A stretch of 64,000 nt of DNA, from positions 32,146 to 96,145 of the forward strand of contig NZ_JBBMFO010000003.1 of the NCBI RefSeq assembly GCF_040096015.1. The letters run 5' to 3'. The translations under genes and the position numbers were made by a program. This document shows positions 32,736 through 41,477 of this stretch, piece by piece. How positions within the stretch are numbered: position 1 is the first letter of the stretch; each line of letters starts with the position of its first letter. The notes under the pieces are model-generated. The model was not told the DNA's origin. It was given only the letters and a program-made list of their open reading frames with translations, and made no database searches. The DNA comes from Peptoniphilus_A hominis (lineage in GTDB: Bacteria > Bacillota > Clostridia > Tissierellales > Peptoniphilaceae).

Positions 32736-34490
32736 TTAACGATACATTCCTTCTGGTCCAAATGTTACATCTTCAGCTTTTTGCCACCATAGTGGAATCT
32801 TGATAGAATCTGTAGTGTACTTGCCCTTACCATTTGCAACTGCTTTTGCTGCTTCGTATCCTGCTTGTGCGTGACGAACAACTCCGATTCCAGAGTCAAC
32901 TGTTAGAGCTACTGCAAGTCTTCTGTCAGCTTCTTCTGTACCATCAGCAATCATTGTAACTCCAGTGTGAACTGCTTCACCCATTGAGTAGTTTTGTTGG
33001 ATTGCAATAAGGTCACATCCGCCTGCTGCGTTAAGAAGTCCATTTAGGTATGGCCAGTCAGATATATAATCTCCACCATCTGGCATCTTTTCAGATTCAA
33101 ATGTAGGGTTAACGATAGATCCTGAGTCAAGGTTATCTCTTGAGAATGCAACTGTTCCCTTAATTCTTCCTTCTCTTATTGCTTGGTTAATTGCAAGACC
33201 AAATTTCTTTCTTTGTCCGAATCCCATGTAGCAAACTCTTGCTGGCATTCCTTCAATTGGAAGGTTCTTTCTTGCAAGTTTTATCCATCTTTCAACAAGA
33301 TTGTCGCCCTTACAAATTTCAAGTGCTATATCATCAGTTTCAACTAAGTCTTGAGGGTCTCTTGATAGACAAGTCCATCTGAAAGGTCCTCTACCTTCGC
33401 AGAATAGTGGTCTAATGTATTCGTAAACAAATCCGCCAATCTTCATAGCTTCTTCTCTAGGGAATCCAGCATCCATACATTCTTTTCTAATAGAAGTTCC
33501 ATATTCAAATACTTCAACGCCATCTTCTTTTAGAGCTATCATAGCTGCAAGTTGCCTCTTCATAGTTTCTCTACTTAGTTCTAAGTATTTTTCTCTATCT
33601 TCAATTCTTAATTGGTCCGCTTCTTCTGGAGTGTATCCTGAAGGGATGTAAGAAATAGGGTCGTGACATGGGCACATTTCTGAACAGATGTCAGGTCTAA
33701 AGTCGCTTGCTAAAACTTTTTCATAAACATCTGCTGCATTTCCTACGATACCAATTGATTTTGGAACATTTCTTTTTGAGTGATCTTTTGCAATTTCAAT
33801 GGCTTCTTCTAGTGAATCAGCGATCATGTCAAGGTAATCTTTTTCAATTCTCTTTTGAAGAATTTTTTCGTTAGCATCAACCACTATACAAACTCCACCA
33901 TGCATCTTCATTGCCCAAGTTTGGTTAGCACCCATTCCGCCTGCTCCAGCAGTTAGATAAATTTTTCCAGTTAAATCATCATTGTATTTTTTCATTGCAA
34001 TTGCTGACAATGTTTCAAATGTACCTTCAATTACACCTTGTGTTCCTATATATTCCCAAGGAGCTGCTGTATATTGTGCAAATATTGTTAAGTTCTTATC
34101 TTGTAAGTCGTAGAATCTTTCCCATGTAGCTTGCATTATGTTTGTTGTAGCCATAACTACTACTGGAGCTTCTTTATGTGTTTTAAAAATAGCAACTGGC
34201 ATTCCTGATTGAACTACTAGTGTTTCGTCATCTTCTAGATTCTTTAGAGAATCAACTATTGCCCAATATGATTCCCAGTTTCTAGCACATTTTCCGTTTC
34301 CACCGTAAATAACAAGTAGTTCAGGAATTTCAGCATTTTCCATGTTAAATTCTAACATTCTAAGTATTGTTTCTTGACGCCAGCCCTTACATCTTAAAGT
34401 ATCAGTATCTTTGATTCCTCCACCTTGTGCTTTTACTTCATAAAGTATTTCAGGGTTTTCTCTGTAATATAATCCTTTGTTTCCGTTCAT
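32736..34490 (-). CDS. hutU: Urocanate hydratase
   Basis: The protein has 584 residues, somewhat longer than the roughly 555-residue Bacillus and Pseudomonas enzymes. Conserved segments include LRCKGWRQETILRMLEFNMENAE, the NAD-binding TAGAGGMGANQTWAMKMHGG and the C-terminal VTMIADGTEEADRRLAVALTVDSGIGVVRHAQAGYEAA. It hydrates urocanate to imidazolonepropionate. It has its own promoter, overlapped by two copies of the 11-bp repeat proposed to bind the neighbouring SARP regulator, and is separated from the rest of the hut operon by 271 bp. Confidence 0.95.
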   Translation of the reverse strand: MNGNKGLYYRENPEILYEVKAQGGGIKDTDTLRCKGWRQETILRMLEFNMENAEIPELLVIYGGNGKCARNWESYWAIVDSLKNLEDDETLVVQSGMPVAIFKTHKEAPVVVMATTNIMQATWERFYDLQDKNLTIFAQYTAAPWEYIGTQGVIEGTFETLSAIAMKKYNDDLTGKIYLTAGAGGMGANQTWAMKMHGGVCIVVDANEKILQKRIEKDYLDMIADSLEEAIEIAKDHSKRNVPKSIGIVGNAADVYEKVLASDFRPDICSEMCPCHDPISYIPSGYTPEEADQLRIEDREKYLELSRETMKRQLAAMIALKEDGVEVFEYGTSIRKECMDAGFPREEAMKIGGFVYEYIRPLFCEGRGPFRWTCLSRDPQDLVETDDIALEICKGDNLVERWIKLARKNLPIEGMPARVCYMGFGQRKKFGLAINQAIREGRIKGTVAFSRDNLDSGSIVNPTFESEKMPDGGDYISDWPYLNGLLNAAGGCDLIAIQQNYSMGEAVHTGVTMIADGTEEADRRLAVALTVDSGIGVVRHAQAGYEAAKAVANGKGKYTTDSIKIPLWWQKAEDVTFGPEGMYR

Positions 34491-34549
34491 TATTTTATCT
34501 TCCTTTCTTTACTAAGATTTTTTATAAATGAGGATCATTTATTGATTAC

Positions 34550-34582
34550 ATTATATTGAGCCCTCGTTAATCTATCGTTATT
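34550..34582 (-). promoter_or_regulatory. hutU promoter with SARP-type direct repeats
   Basis: On the - strand, AATAACG (34582-34576) and ATTAACG (34571-34565) are spaced exactly 11 bp apart and sit at the -35 position. They end 9 bp before a consensus TATAAT (34555-34550). There is no -35 hexamer. The repeat core is the same as in the array at 40089-40151. This layout is typical of promoters activated by SARP proteins. Confidence 0.68.
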
Positions 34583-34642
34583 ATTCTGCTGTTTTTAAAA
34601 AATTGTTAAAAAATTTTTTTGTTAACGCTGGAAAATTAATTT

Positions 34643-36016
34643 TTACTTAACTTCTTTTAAGTTTTCACTTAAAATCTTAAAAGCCAAGTCTTTATCAATG
34701 GTTGATAGCAGTCCAATATGTGAAAGGATGTACTTTTCGTCTATAAAATAAGACGGATTTTCTGGCGTTAATTTATTATTTTCTCCATCTTTAATTTTTT
34801 CTAAAATTTCTTTTGGATTTTTATTGTTAATTATTACTCCACCTGTTCCAATAGCTTTTTTAACAAAGCGAAGATCCTTTCCGTCTTGAAAATCTATATA
34901 GTGACCATTTAAATATCCCTTCCTAATACTTCCTGCATGTCTATTTATTGAAACTCTCACACAATTTTCTGCAATTACTTTGTCAAATTTTAATTCTTCC
35001 TCATCTTGAAAAATAATTTCTGGATTTTTTTGCCTCATAGTACACTTTTTTATAATCTCTTCTTCTGAGTAGTCATGAGATAAAAACCCTTCCCTATAAT
35101 TTTCAAAGGCACTGTAAGCGGAGTACCTCATGCCCATATCTCCTTCCACAGTTCTCTTTAAAAAATATTCTCTGAGTCCCTCTAAAATATTTGACTCTAG
35201 TTTATGTGCTTCAGATACACTGTGAATATCTGTAGTTGCTCCACCAATATCTACTACAATTAAATCTCCAAAGCCTTCATATTTTTCTGTGCCCATTGCC
35301 ATAAGCTCCGCTGCCTTTAAAACTGCTGTTGGTGTTGGCATCAAAACTCTATCTTTTATAATTTTTATCTTGTCCATTCCCTTGGCGTGAGTTATCTTCT
35401 CCATAAAAATTTCTCTAATTTTTTCTTTAGCATCTTCTGGCGTAAATCTATTTACATCGGGCATTACATTTTCTGCAAAAATATAATTTGAATTAGAATT
35501 TTTTAAAATATTTTCTATTTCCTCTTTTGCTGAAGAGTTTCCAGCAATAACAAGGGGAATGTTTTTTATTTTGCTTAATTTTTTTGCATTTTCGATAATA
35601 TAATCTTTGTTTCCACCATCAGCTCCACCAGTTAAAAGGATTATGTCTGGATTTAATTTTTCTATCTCTTCAATATCTCTTTCCTTTAGATAGTAGTTAT
35701 AGGCCTTAATTAGTTTTGCACCTGCCCCTACTAAAGCTCTTTTAGCCGCTTCTGTAGTATATTGTGGAGTTATCCCTATTCCCACCATTTTTAAGCCACC
35801 ATAGGTAGAAGAGCAAGCAAGCACTTCTTTTATCTCCAAATTTTTTAAATTAACTTTTTCATCTAATTTCTTTAAAGCTTCCTCAAAGCCCTTGTCCACA
35901 CCTTCTTTTACGCTAGTATGGGCGTTTACTCTTTCAAATAAACGCCCATTTTCGATATCTATTAAAGAAATTTTTGTGTAAGTGCTTCCAAAGTCAACTA
36001 ACATATAAAAACTCAT
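34643..36016 (-). CDS. glmL: GlmL/MutL-type glutamate mutase reactivase-like protein
   Basis: The 457-residue ASKHA-fold protein has the N-terminal phosphate-binding MLVDFGSTYTKISLID, LLTGGADGGN and VVDIGGATTDIHSV. These match GlmL (MutL), encoded with the B12-dependent glutamate mutase subunits GlmE/GlmS in clostridia and thought to reactivate or chaperone the enzyme. No mutase subunit gene lies in the window. It lies 1 bp after the SARP gene and just upstream of hutU, linking histidine degradation to glutamate fermentation through methylaspartate. Confidence 0.87.
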   Translation of the reverse strand: MSFYMLVDFGSTYTKISLIDIENGRLFERVNAHTSVKEGVDKGFEEALKKLDEKVNLKNLEIKEVLACSSTYGGLKMVGIGITPQYTTEAAKRALVGAGAKLIKAYNYYLKERDIEEIEKLNPDIILLTGGADGGNKDYIIENAKKLSKIKNIPLVIAGNSSAKEEIENILKNSNSNYIFAENVMPDVNRFTPEDAKEKIREIFMEKITHAKGMDKIKIIKDRVLMPTPTAVLKAAELMAMGTEKYEGFGDLIVVDIGGATTDIHSVSEAHKLESNILEGLREYFLKRTVEGDMGMRYSAYSAFENYREGFLSHDYSEEEIIKKCTMRQKNPEIIFQDEEELKFDKVIAENCVRVSINRHAGSIRKGYLNGHYIDFQDGKDLRFVKKAIGTGGVIINNKNPKEILEKIKDGENNKLTPENPSYFIDEKYILSHIGLLSTIDKDLAFKILSENLKEVK

Positions 36017-36017
36017 A

Positions 36018-39000
36018 TTAACCTCTCTTCATTATTTTATCTTCTAAGTATTTAATCTCTGCCCTATTTTTGTACTTATCCAGGTACTCCATTGATCTGT
36101 AATAGTAATATTCGCAGTTTTGATTTAAAAACTTATCTACATTTTCAGTTAAATCATTTTTTTGCTCATCTATCATTTTTCTCAAAATAGTTTTTACAAA
36201 ATAAATTTCTCCAATATCCTTTGGGTTATTTATGGTTTTAACTTCGCCAATGGCATTTTTTAAATAATTTAAGCTTTTAGCATAATCTTTATCAATAAAA
36301 CTGCTGAGAGATAAAAAAGCATCTAGGACTGGAGCTTTCCAATAAGAATCAAATCTTCTTACTATTTCCTTTGATTTTTTTAGGTATTCTTTCATTTCAT
36401 CAGCATTATCCATGAAGAAAGAAGTCTTTGCTGCATTTATATAAAATATTGAGAGGCAAGATGCCCCTGAATATTCGCTTAATTCTATAGCCCTTTTGAA
36501 GTAGTTCATGGCATCCTCATAGTAAAATTGTGAATTTCTAATCTCTCCAATATAATTATAATTTGCCGCAACACTAATTGAACTTGAGTGTTCTACTCTT
36601 CCAGATTTTGTAATTGTTTCAATGGATCTGTTGAAAAAGTCTTCTGCTTGTTTTAGATTTCCGTTCATTGTGTAATAGACACCATAAAGTCTATACATTA
36701 TTCCTATCTCTAGATTATCTTCTAAAGTTTTAGCATCTTTTATCCCATCAATAATATGACTAAGCATTACACTGGTGTCATTTATTTGAATCCCATAAAT
36801 TACCATCTGCTTATTGCCTTGAAGTTTTGTCTTGTAGTCATTCATAGCTTCGGCAAGGTCGATAACCCTTTTCATAACTTTTACGCCATCTTTATACTCT
36901 CCAGCTCTAATTAAATATCTTCCCTTGCAGTAAAGAAAAATAAGCTCTAGCTTTTTTATTTCCTCAATTTCTTTTTCATTAGTTACTTCATTTTTCAATA
37001 CAAGTATTCTATCATTAATGGAGTTTATTTCTGTCAAAACCTCGTTGTTGTTGATAAAATTTTTTACTTGTCTACTCACATCATAGTCATCTAAACTTGG
37101 ATATACTTCGTGATTGAAATTTAGATAATAATTTAATATGTAAATTTCATATTTAAGTGTGTTTGTTTTATCCTTAGCTTGTTCATAATGATATTTTAAT
37201 TTTATATAAGTTGTAACATCATTGTGACTTCTAAGATCTGTAACATCAATCATCTTTGCTATTTCAGCGTGAATAACTTGTTTTGAGATTTCACTTAAAC
37301 CATTATAAATATAATTTTTATAAAGACTATTTGTAAAATATATGAACACTCCATTTTTAGTATTTCTTTCCTCAAGAATATTTAATCTTGTTAAATTATT
37401 TATTCCATTTACAACATCGAAAGCTTTATAGTCTAATAAATTTAAAATATTATTAATATTTACATCTCCATAAAAGGCCGACACAACACTCAAAATTTCC
37501 TTCTCGATATCTCCCAACATTGCAAATTTTGTCTGCAAAAGTGAATTCATTTTAGGGCTTACAGTTTCCAAATTTTCGTTCTTTTTATATAGTTCTATGT
37601 ATTCGTTTAGCAAAAGAGCGTTCCCTTTGCTCATATTATATATATTATCTACATCCTCATCTTTTAATTCTCTACCTTTCAAAGATTTTTGTAAGATAAT
37701 GCCAACATCCATCTTGCTAAATTTTTCTAACTCAATTAATTCTATTTTATTCAATTCTTTCAGCATATTTATAGTCTTTAAAAGGTCTTGTTCAATTTCA
37801 TTAGAAATAATATTGAAAAATAAAAAATTTTCATTTCCCTGTAATAGCATATTTACAAGTAATTTTGCACTAAGTTTATCCATAAACTGTAAATCTTCAA
37901 AAACTATTATTGTTTTTTTATTAAAAGATAGTAATTTTAATACTTTTTCTGTTGCTAAATATATTAAATCTAAATTGAAATCTTCTCTGCTCTCTAATAT
38001 ATTTACCATTGGTTGTTTAAGCTTGTTTGTATCATAAAATAAATTTTTTAACAAATCACCCCAAAGTTCAGGCTTTTTTATCTTTTTCTTTGATAGTTCT
38101 TCATCTAATATTTTAATAAGTTTCAACCAAGGAGAATAAGAAAAAATCTTCTCTAAGCTGTAACATTGAACTTCAAAAATATGATATCCGTCCTTATTGT
38201 TTTCAAGTATCTCTTTCTTTAGAGTAGTTTTACCAATTCCACTTTCTCCGAATAATAATATGGATTTTGTGCTTATATTGTTGTTAAAATCTTCCAGTAA
38301 TCTTTGTATTCTCTCAATTTCATAATTTCTATCGTACAATTTAATCTTGGAATCTTTTGATTTTTTTTGTTTATCTAAATATTTTAAAGCCTCTTTATAA
38401 ATATCTTGAATCTCATCAGACGGTTCAATTCCAAGTTCTTCTTCCAAAATGTTTTTTAGATTATAATATTCATTTATTATTTTGTCATATCTTCCCTTAG
38501 ATTGATAAATCTTAAAAAGATACAAATAACCAAACTCATCAAAGTTTTCAAGTGAAATGAGGCTCATTATATTGTTCTCCAAATCAGAAAAGCTTTTATC
38601 CTTATAATCCTTTTCAATCTTTGACTTTATGCTCTTAATATACATGTCTTTATAATAGTTTTTTTGTTCCAAGACCCAATACTCAAACTCAGTACAATCC
38701 TTTATATAAAGGCTTCCCAAAAAATCTCCCTTATATAAATTTAAATTGCTTATTGGATCTTTTTCAAATTCTATTACATCCACAAAAATATTTAGCTTTT
38801 CGTTTATAGTAAGAATTGTCTTATTTGGTGTCTCAATAACATCTTCACCGAAAGCCCTTTTGATTTTATAAATTGCATTCCTTAGACTTACCTTTGCCCT
38901 ATTTTCATTAGACCTGCCCCAAAAAATAGCAGCAGCTTCATCCCTGGATACAACTTTCTTGAGCAAAATATAATATAATAGGGCGCTGACTTTACCAGGC

Positions 39001-39071
39001 GGCAAATAAATTTCTTTTCCATTTTCTGTAATTGTTGGATTACCAAATAATTTAAAATTAATATTTGCCAT
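36018..39071 (-). CDS. SARP/BTAD-type transcriptional activator with AAA ATPase and TPR region
   Basis: The protein has 1017 residues. Residues about 1-95 form a winged-helix DNA-binding domain (NINFKLFGNPTI, LPPGKVSALLYYILL, AKVSLRNAIYKIKRAFG). Residues about 96-232 form a bacterial transcriptional activator (BTAD) domain ending in LGIEPSDEIQDIYKEAL. Residues about 245-520 form an ATPase module with Walker A GESGIGKT (275-282) and Walker B IIVFEDLQFMD. The rest is helical and TPR-like. This is the architecture of large AfsR/MalT-like regulators, where a ligand or partner controls ATP-dependent activation. It sits between orfX and glmL in one operon whose promoter carries an 11-bp direct repeat array, a likely self-binding site. 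The inducer is unknown. Confidence 0.88.
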   Translation of the reverse strand: MANINFKLFGNPTITENGKEIYLPPGKVSALLYYILLKKVVSRDEAAAIFWGRSNENRAKVSLRNAIYKIKRAFGEDVIETPNKTILTINEKLNIFVDVIEFEKDPISNLNLYKGDFLGSLYIKDCTEFEYWVLEQKNYYKDMYIKSIKSKIEKDYKDKSFSDLENNIMSLISLENFDEFGYLYLFKIYQSKGRYDKIINEYYNLKNILEEELGIEPSDEIQDIYKEALKYLDKQKKSKDSKIKLYDRNYEIERIQRLLEDFNNNISTKSILLFGESGIGKTTLKKEILENNKDGYHIFEVQCYSLEKIFSYSPWLKLIKILDEELSKKKIKKPELWGDLLKNLFYDTNKLKQPMVNILESREDFNLDLIYLATEKVLKLLSFNKKTIIVFEDLQFMDKLSAKLLVNMLLQGNENFLFFNIISNEIEQDLLKTINMLKELNKIELIELEKFSKMDVGIILQKSLKGRELKDEDVDNIYNMSKGNALLLNEYIELYKKNENLETVSPKMNSLLQTKFAMLGDIEKEILSVVSAFYGDVNINNILNLLDYKAFDVVNGINNLTRLNILEERNTKNGVFIYFTNSLYKNYIYNGLSEISKQVIHAEIAKMIDVTDLRSHNDVTTYIKLKYHYEQAKDKTNTLKYEIYILNYYLNFNHEVYPSLDDYDVSRQVKNFINNNEVLTEINSINDRILVLKNEVTNEKEIEEIKKLELIFLYCKGRYLIRAGEYKDGVKVMKRVIDLAEAMNDYKTKLQGNKQMVIYGIQINDTSVMLSHIIDGIKDAKTLEDNLEIGIMYRLYGVYYTMNGNLKQAEDFFNRSIETITKSGRVEHSSSISVAANYNYIGEIRNSQFYYEDAMNYFKRAIELSEYSGASCLSIFYINAAKTSFFMDNADEMKEYLKKSKEIVRRFDSYWKAPVLDAFLSLSSFIDKDYAKSLNYLKNAIGEVKTINNPKDIGEIYFVKTILRKMIDEQKNDLTENVDKFLNQNCEYYYYRSMEYLDKYKNRAEIKYLEDKIMKRG

Positions 39072-39080
39072 AAATCCTCC

Positions 39081-40049
39081 TTAATTATTCTTAAAAACTT
39101 TAGGTACCACTCCAAAAGCATCCTTAGATTGTAAAACTAGAGCTAACTCTTGGCTCAAAGCAAGAGGAGTTACAAAGGAATCAATAAAGAAACACTTGCC
39201 TGCAGTAGACCTTCCAACTTCAATAGATTTTTCAAGTCCCTGAGGATAGTCCTTAACTTCATAATCCAAAATTTCAATAAGAGCTAGCAAAAGTTCATTG
39301 TTATTTAAACCCTTATCGTAATCAAGCTTATAATAATCAACAAAATAATTATAAATTTTTTCCAACATCTTCAAGTATGCCAAGGAAGTCCAGTTAGGTA
39401 AAAAATCAATGTAGTTTTCTATTCCCTTATTTGAAAGTCCTTCCTGATCTATGTATATAGGAAGCTTATATAAATTTTCCTCCTCTAAAGACTTTTGGTT
39501 CACAAACTTAAAAGCTACCAAGTCTTCTAACAATTTATTTCTAAAATCATCTGCCTTAGAGGCTCTGTATCTAAAAATATCTTCAATGAGAACTTTTTTC
39601 TTTTCACTAACTTTATTTTCAATTTTTCCATAGTCTATTTTAACTTTTCCATCTAAATACTCATCAGAGTTAATTAGACAAATAATTAAGTCGCCTAAGG
39701 CATCTTCAACATCTAATTTTGAAGAAAGCTTAATAATTTGCTTTTTGCTTCTTTTAATTTTTTCGTCAAAAACAATTTCATCAGCCTCAATATCTCTCGC
39801 CTTGTCCAACAAATAATTTGCTAAGTTATTTATTAAAATGAAATTAAATAAATATAAAAAATTTTTTTCCAGTTCTCTTTGAGTCTTAATTTCATAATTA
39901 CTTATTATTCTTTCAAAAAATTTGTAGTCATCTTTGTCCATATTTTCAACAACATTATTATAAATTTTCAAATCTAAAACTATTTCTTTAACATTATCGT
40001 AAGAAAAATAAATATTACTTTTGTCTGCACTTACATAAATTCTATTCAT
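39081..40049 (-). CDS. Protein of unknown function in the SARP-glmL operon
   Basis: The 322-residue soluble protein has no domain that I recognise. It is rich in Asp, Glu, Lys and Leu, appears mostly alpha-helical in the first 200 residues and shows no signal peptide or membrane segment. It is the first gene of the operon with the SARP regulator (9-bp gap) and glmL, behind AGAGGTGG. Its promoter holds the 11-bp repeat array. By position it could be a sensor or partner of the SARP protein, or an enzyme of glutamate metabolism. Function is unknown. Confidence 0.75.
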   Translation of the reverse strand: MNRIYVSADKSNIYFSYDNVKEIVLDLKIYNNVVENMDKDDYKFFERIISNYEIKTQRELEKNFLYLFNFILINNLANYLLDKARDIEADEIVFDEKIKRSKKQIIKLSSKLDVEDALGDLIICLINSDEYLDGKVKIDYGKIENKVSEKKKVLIEDIFRYRASKADDFRNKLLEDLVAFKFVNQKSLEEENLYKLPIYIDQEGLSNKGIENYIDFLPNWTSLAYLKMLEKIYNYFVDYYKLDYDKGLNNNELLLALIEILDYEVKDYPQGLEKSIEVGRSTAGKCFFIDSFVTPLALSQELALVLQSKDAFGVVPKVFKNN

Positions 40050-40075
40050 AATCCACCTCTTTTTATCTTTACTGT

Positions 40076-40081
40076 ATTATA
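40076..40081 (-). promoter_or_regulatory. -10 box of the orfX-SARP-glmL operon
   Basis: On the - strand TATAAT (40081-40076) lies 10 bp after the last 11-bp repeat unit, mirroring the hutU promoter. An alternative TATAAT overlaps at 40086-40081. Confidence 0.55.
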
Positions 40082-40088
40082 TTATAAT

Positions 40089-40151
40089 TACCGTTAATTT
40101 ACCGTTAATTTACCGTTAATTTACCGTTAATTTACCGTTAATGCCGTTAAT
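40089..40151. repeat. Array of 11-bp direct repeats (TACCGTTAATT), probable SARP operator
   Basis: CGTTAAT cores begin at 40092, 40103, 40114, 40125 and 40136 with exact 11-bp spacing, plus a sixth core at 40145 after 9 bp. The period is one DNA helical turn. The array lies immediately upstream of the operon's -10 box. Two related copies occur upstream of hutU. It is too short and uniform for CRISPR. Confidence 0.85.
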
Positions 40152-40235
40152 TTATCTTTTATTTTTTCACATATTTACAATGATATATTTTAAAATTTTG
40201 CAAAAATTAAAATACTTAAAAATTTCTGCAAAAGA

Positions 40236-40267
40236 AAAAGACTAGATCAAATGAGACCTAGTCTTTT
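40236..40267 (-). terminator. Terminator of mazF
   Basis: On the - strand AAAAGACTAG/CTAGTCTTTT arms with a T-rich tail follow the mazF stop by 16 bp. Confidence 0.85.
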
Positions 40268-40282
40268 AAATATGTATGCTGT

Positions 40283-40630
40283 TCAATATTTCATCGCTAA
40301 ACTTACTTTTACTGCAGCGTCAACCTCATCCATAACGTCTTTGCCGAATTTACCGATTTTCTCTCTCAGCCTCTTTTTATCGATTGTCCTCAGCTGCTCC
40401 AAAAGAATCACAGAATTCTTTGGAAGCGGAACATCTTTAGCTCTCACATTAACATGGGTTGGTAACTTCGCCTTGTTAAGTTGAGATGTAATTGCCGCAA
40501 CAATTGTAGTAGGCGAGTATTTATTACCAATGTCATTTTGAACAACAACTACGGGCCTTACTCCTCCCTGTTCTGAACCAATAACTGGTGACAGGTCGGC
40601 ATAGAATATATCCCCTCTTTTTATCATCAT
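40283..40630 (-). CDS. mazF: MazF/EndoA-type mRNA endoribonuclease toxin
   Basis: The 115-residue protein closely follows Bacillus NdoA: MIKRGDIFYADLSPVIGSEQGGVRPVVV, the QNDIGNKYSPTTIVAAIT block with catalytic-site residues, and SVILLEQLRTIDKKRL. It would cut mRNA at specific short sequences. The ATG seven bases after AAGGTG is chosen. No antitoxin ORF precedes it, although in Bacillus the antitoxin gene is directly upstream. The antitoxin is therefore encoded elsewhere, or missing. Confidence 0.92.
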   Translation of the reverse strand: MMIKRGDIFYADLSPVIGSEQGGVRPVVVVQNDIGNKYSPTTIVAAITSQLNKAKLPTHVNVRAKDVPLPKNSVILLEQLRTIDKKRLREKIGKFGKDVMDEVDAAVKVSLAMKY

Positions 40631-40764
40631 AATTTTCACCTTTTAAGGCGAGAGAGATTTTAAAGATTGAACTATGAACAACCTTTATATTATTCTAACA
40701 CAATTTTCATAAATATATACAAATAATAGAAATTAAATTTATTTTTTACAAATATTTAATAAAT

Positions 40765-41037
40765 CTATTTCAAGTACATGGGCATGACAAAATTTATTGC
40801 AATCATAATAAATAAAGGAATGGTATATTTCATTGTTTCCTTTAAATTATATTTTGTTCCTCCTGGTAGGTAATGAACAATTGATGGCGCAAAAACTACT
40901 ACAAACCAAAGCACTTGTACATAGATTGGTCCTCTAAACTGGTGAAAGAATTCTGCCACTCCAGTGATTGCAAGATATGTATAAAAAAGATCTAGGGCAA
41001 ATAAAATTATGAAAAGTATTTTTCTATTTTTTAACAT
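40765..41037 (-). CDS. Small membrane protein
   Basis: The 90-residue protein has about three predicted membrane helices (residues about 9-27, 38-58 and 71-88) and a positively charged N-terminus. I recognise no family. It has a good AAAGGAG ribosome site and lies close to a second small membrane protein gene transcribed in the same direction, so the two may work together. Confidence 0.65.
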   Translation of the reverse strand: MLKNRKILFIILFALDLFYTYLAITGVAEFFHQFRGPIYVQVLWFVVVFAPSIVHYLPGGTKYNLKETMKYTIPLFIMIAINFVMPMYLK

Positions 41038-41082
41038 AATAACTCCTTTAAAAATTGTCTGAGAAAATTTTAGGCTTTTTCT

Positions 41083-41340
41083 TTACATTGACATCTTAAC
41101 CATGGAAATTGTAAATAAAATTAAAACAACTATATAAATACCCATGGCTATTTTGTATCCCTTGCTCCAATTGTCCCTTTCTTTTTTTATCCAAATCAAA
41201 TTTAAGACAAGAGCCAACAAGGCAGGCAAGGCTACAATTATTGGACTTCTATGATTTTTGACAGACTCTGACATAGTAATTAAGACAAAAATGTTTAGGA
41301 TCTGCCAAAAGGCATGGACTTTAAACGGATATGATTTCAT
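41083..41340 (-). CDS. Small membrane protein
   Basis: The 85-residue protein has about three predicted membrane helices (residues about 9-25, 32-50 and 64-82), separated by a short basic loop (WIKKERDNWSK). The family was not recognised. The ribosome site is weak. It is upstream of the other small membrane protein gene with a 45-bp gap. Confidence 0.6.
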   Translation of the reverse strand: MKSYPFKVHAFWQILNIFVLITMSESVKNHRSPIIVALPALLALVLNLIWIKKERDNWSKGYKIAMGIYIVVLILFTISMVKMSM

Positions 41341-41477
41341 AAAATTTCTTCATCTACCTTTATTTTTATAATAAATTAATTTTAAGCTCTTTTAATATTT
41401 ACATGTAAACATTTAATCAAAGTTCGGGTTACATTACTTTACTTTTATTATAAATCTTAAAAAAAAGAAAAACAAAT

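Noticed and set aside
37597..38037. 146-residue + strand frame inside the SARP gene
   Set aside because: It is a Ser/Phe-rich shadow of the A-rich coding strand; the SARP frame is intact across the region.
40089..40151. The repeat array as a CRISPR or a replication-origin iteron set
   Set aside because: The unit is 11 bp with no spacers, and no cas, dnaA or rep gene is near. The array abuts a promoter and recurs at hutU.
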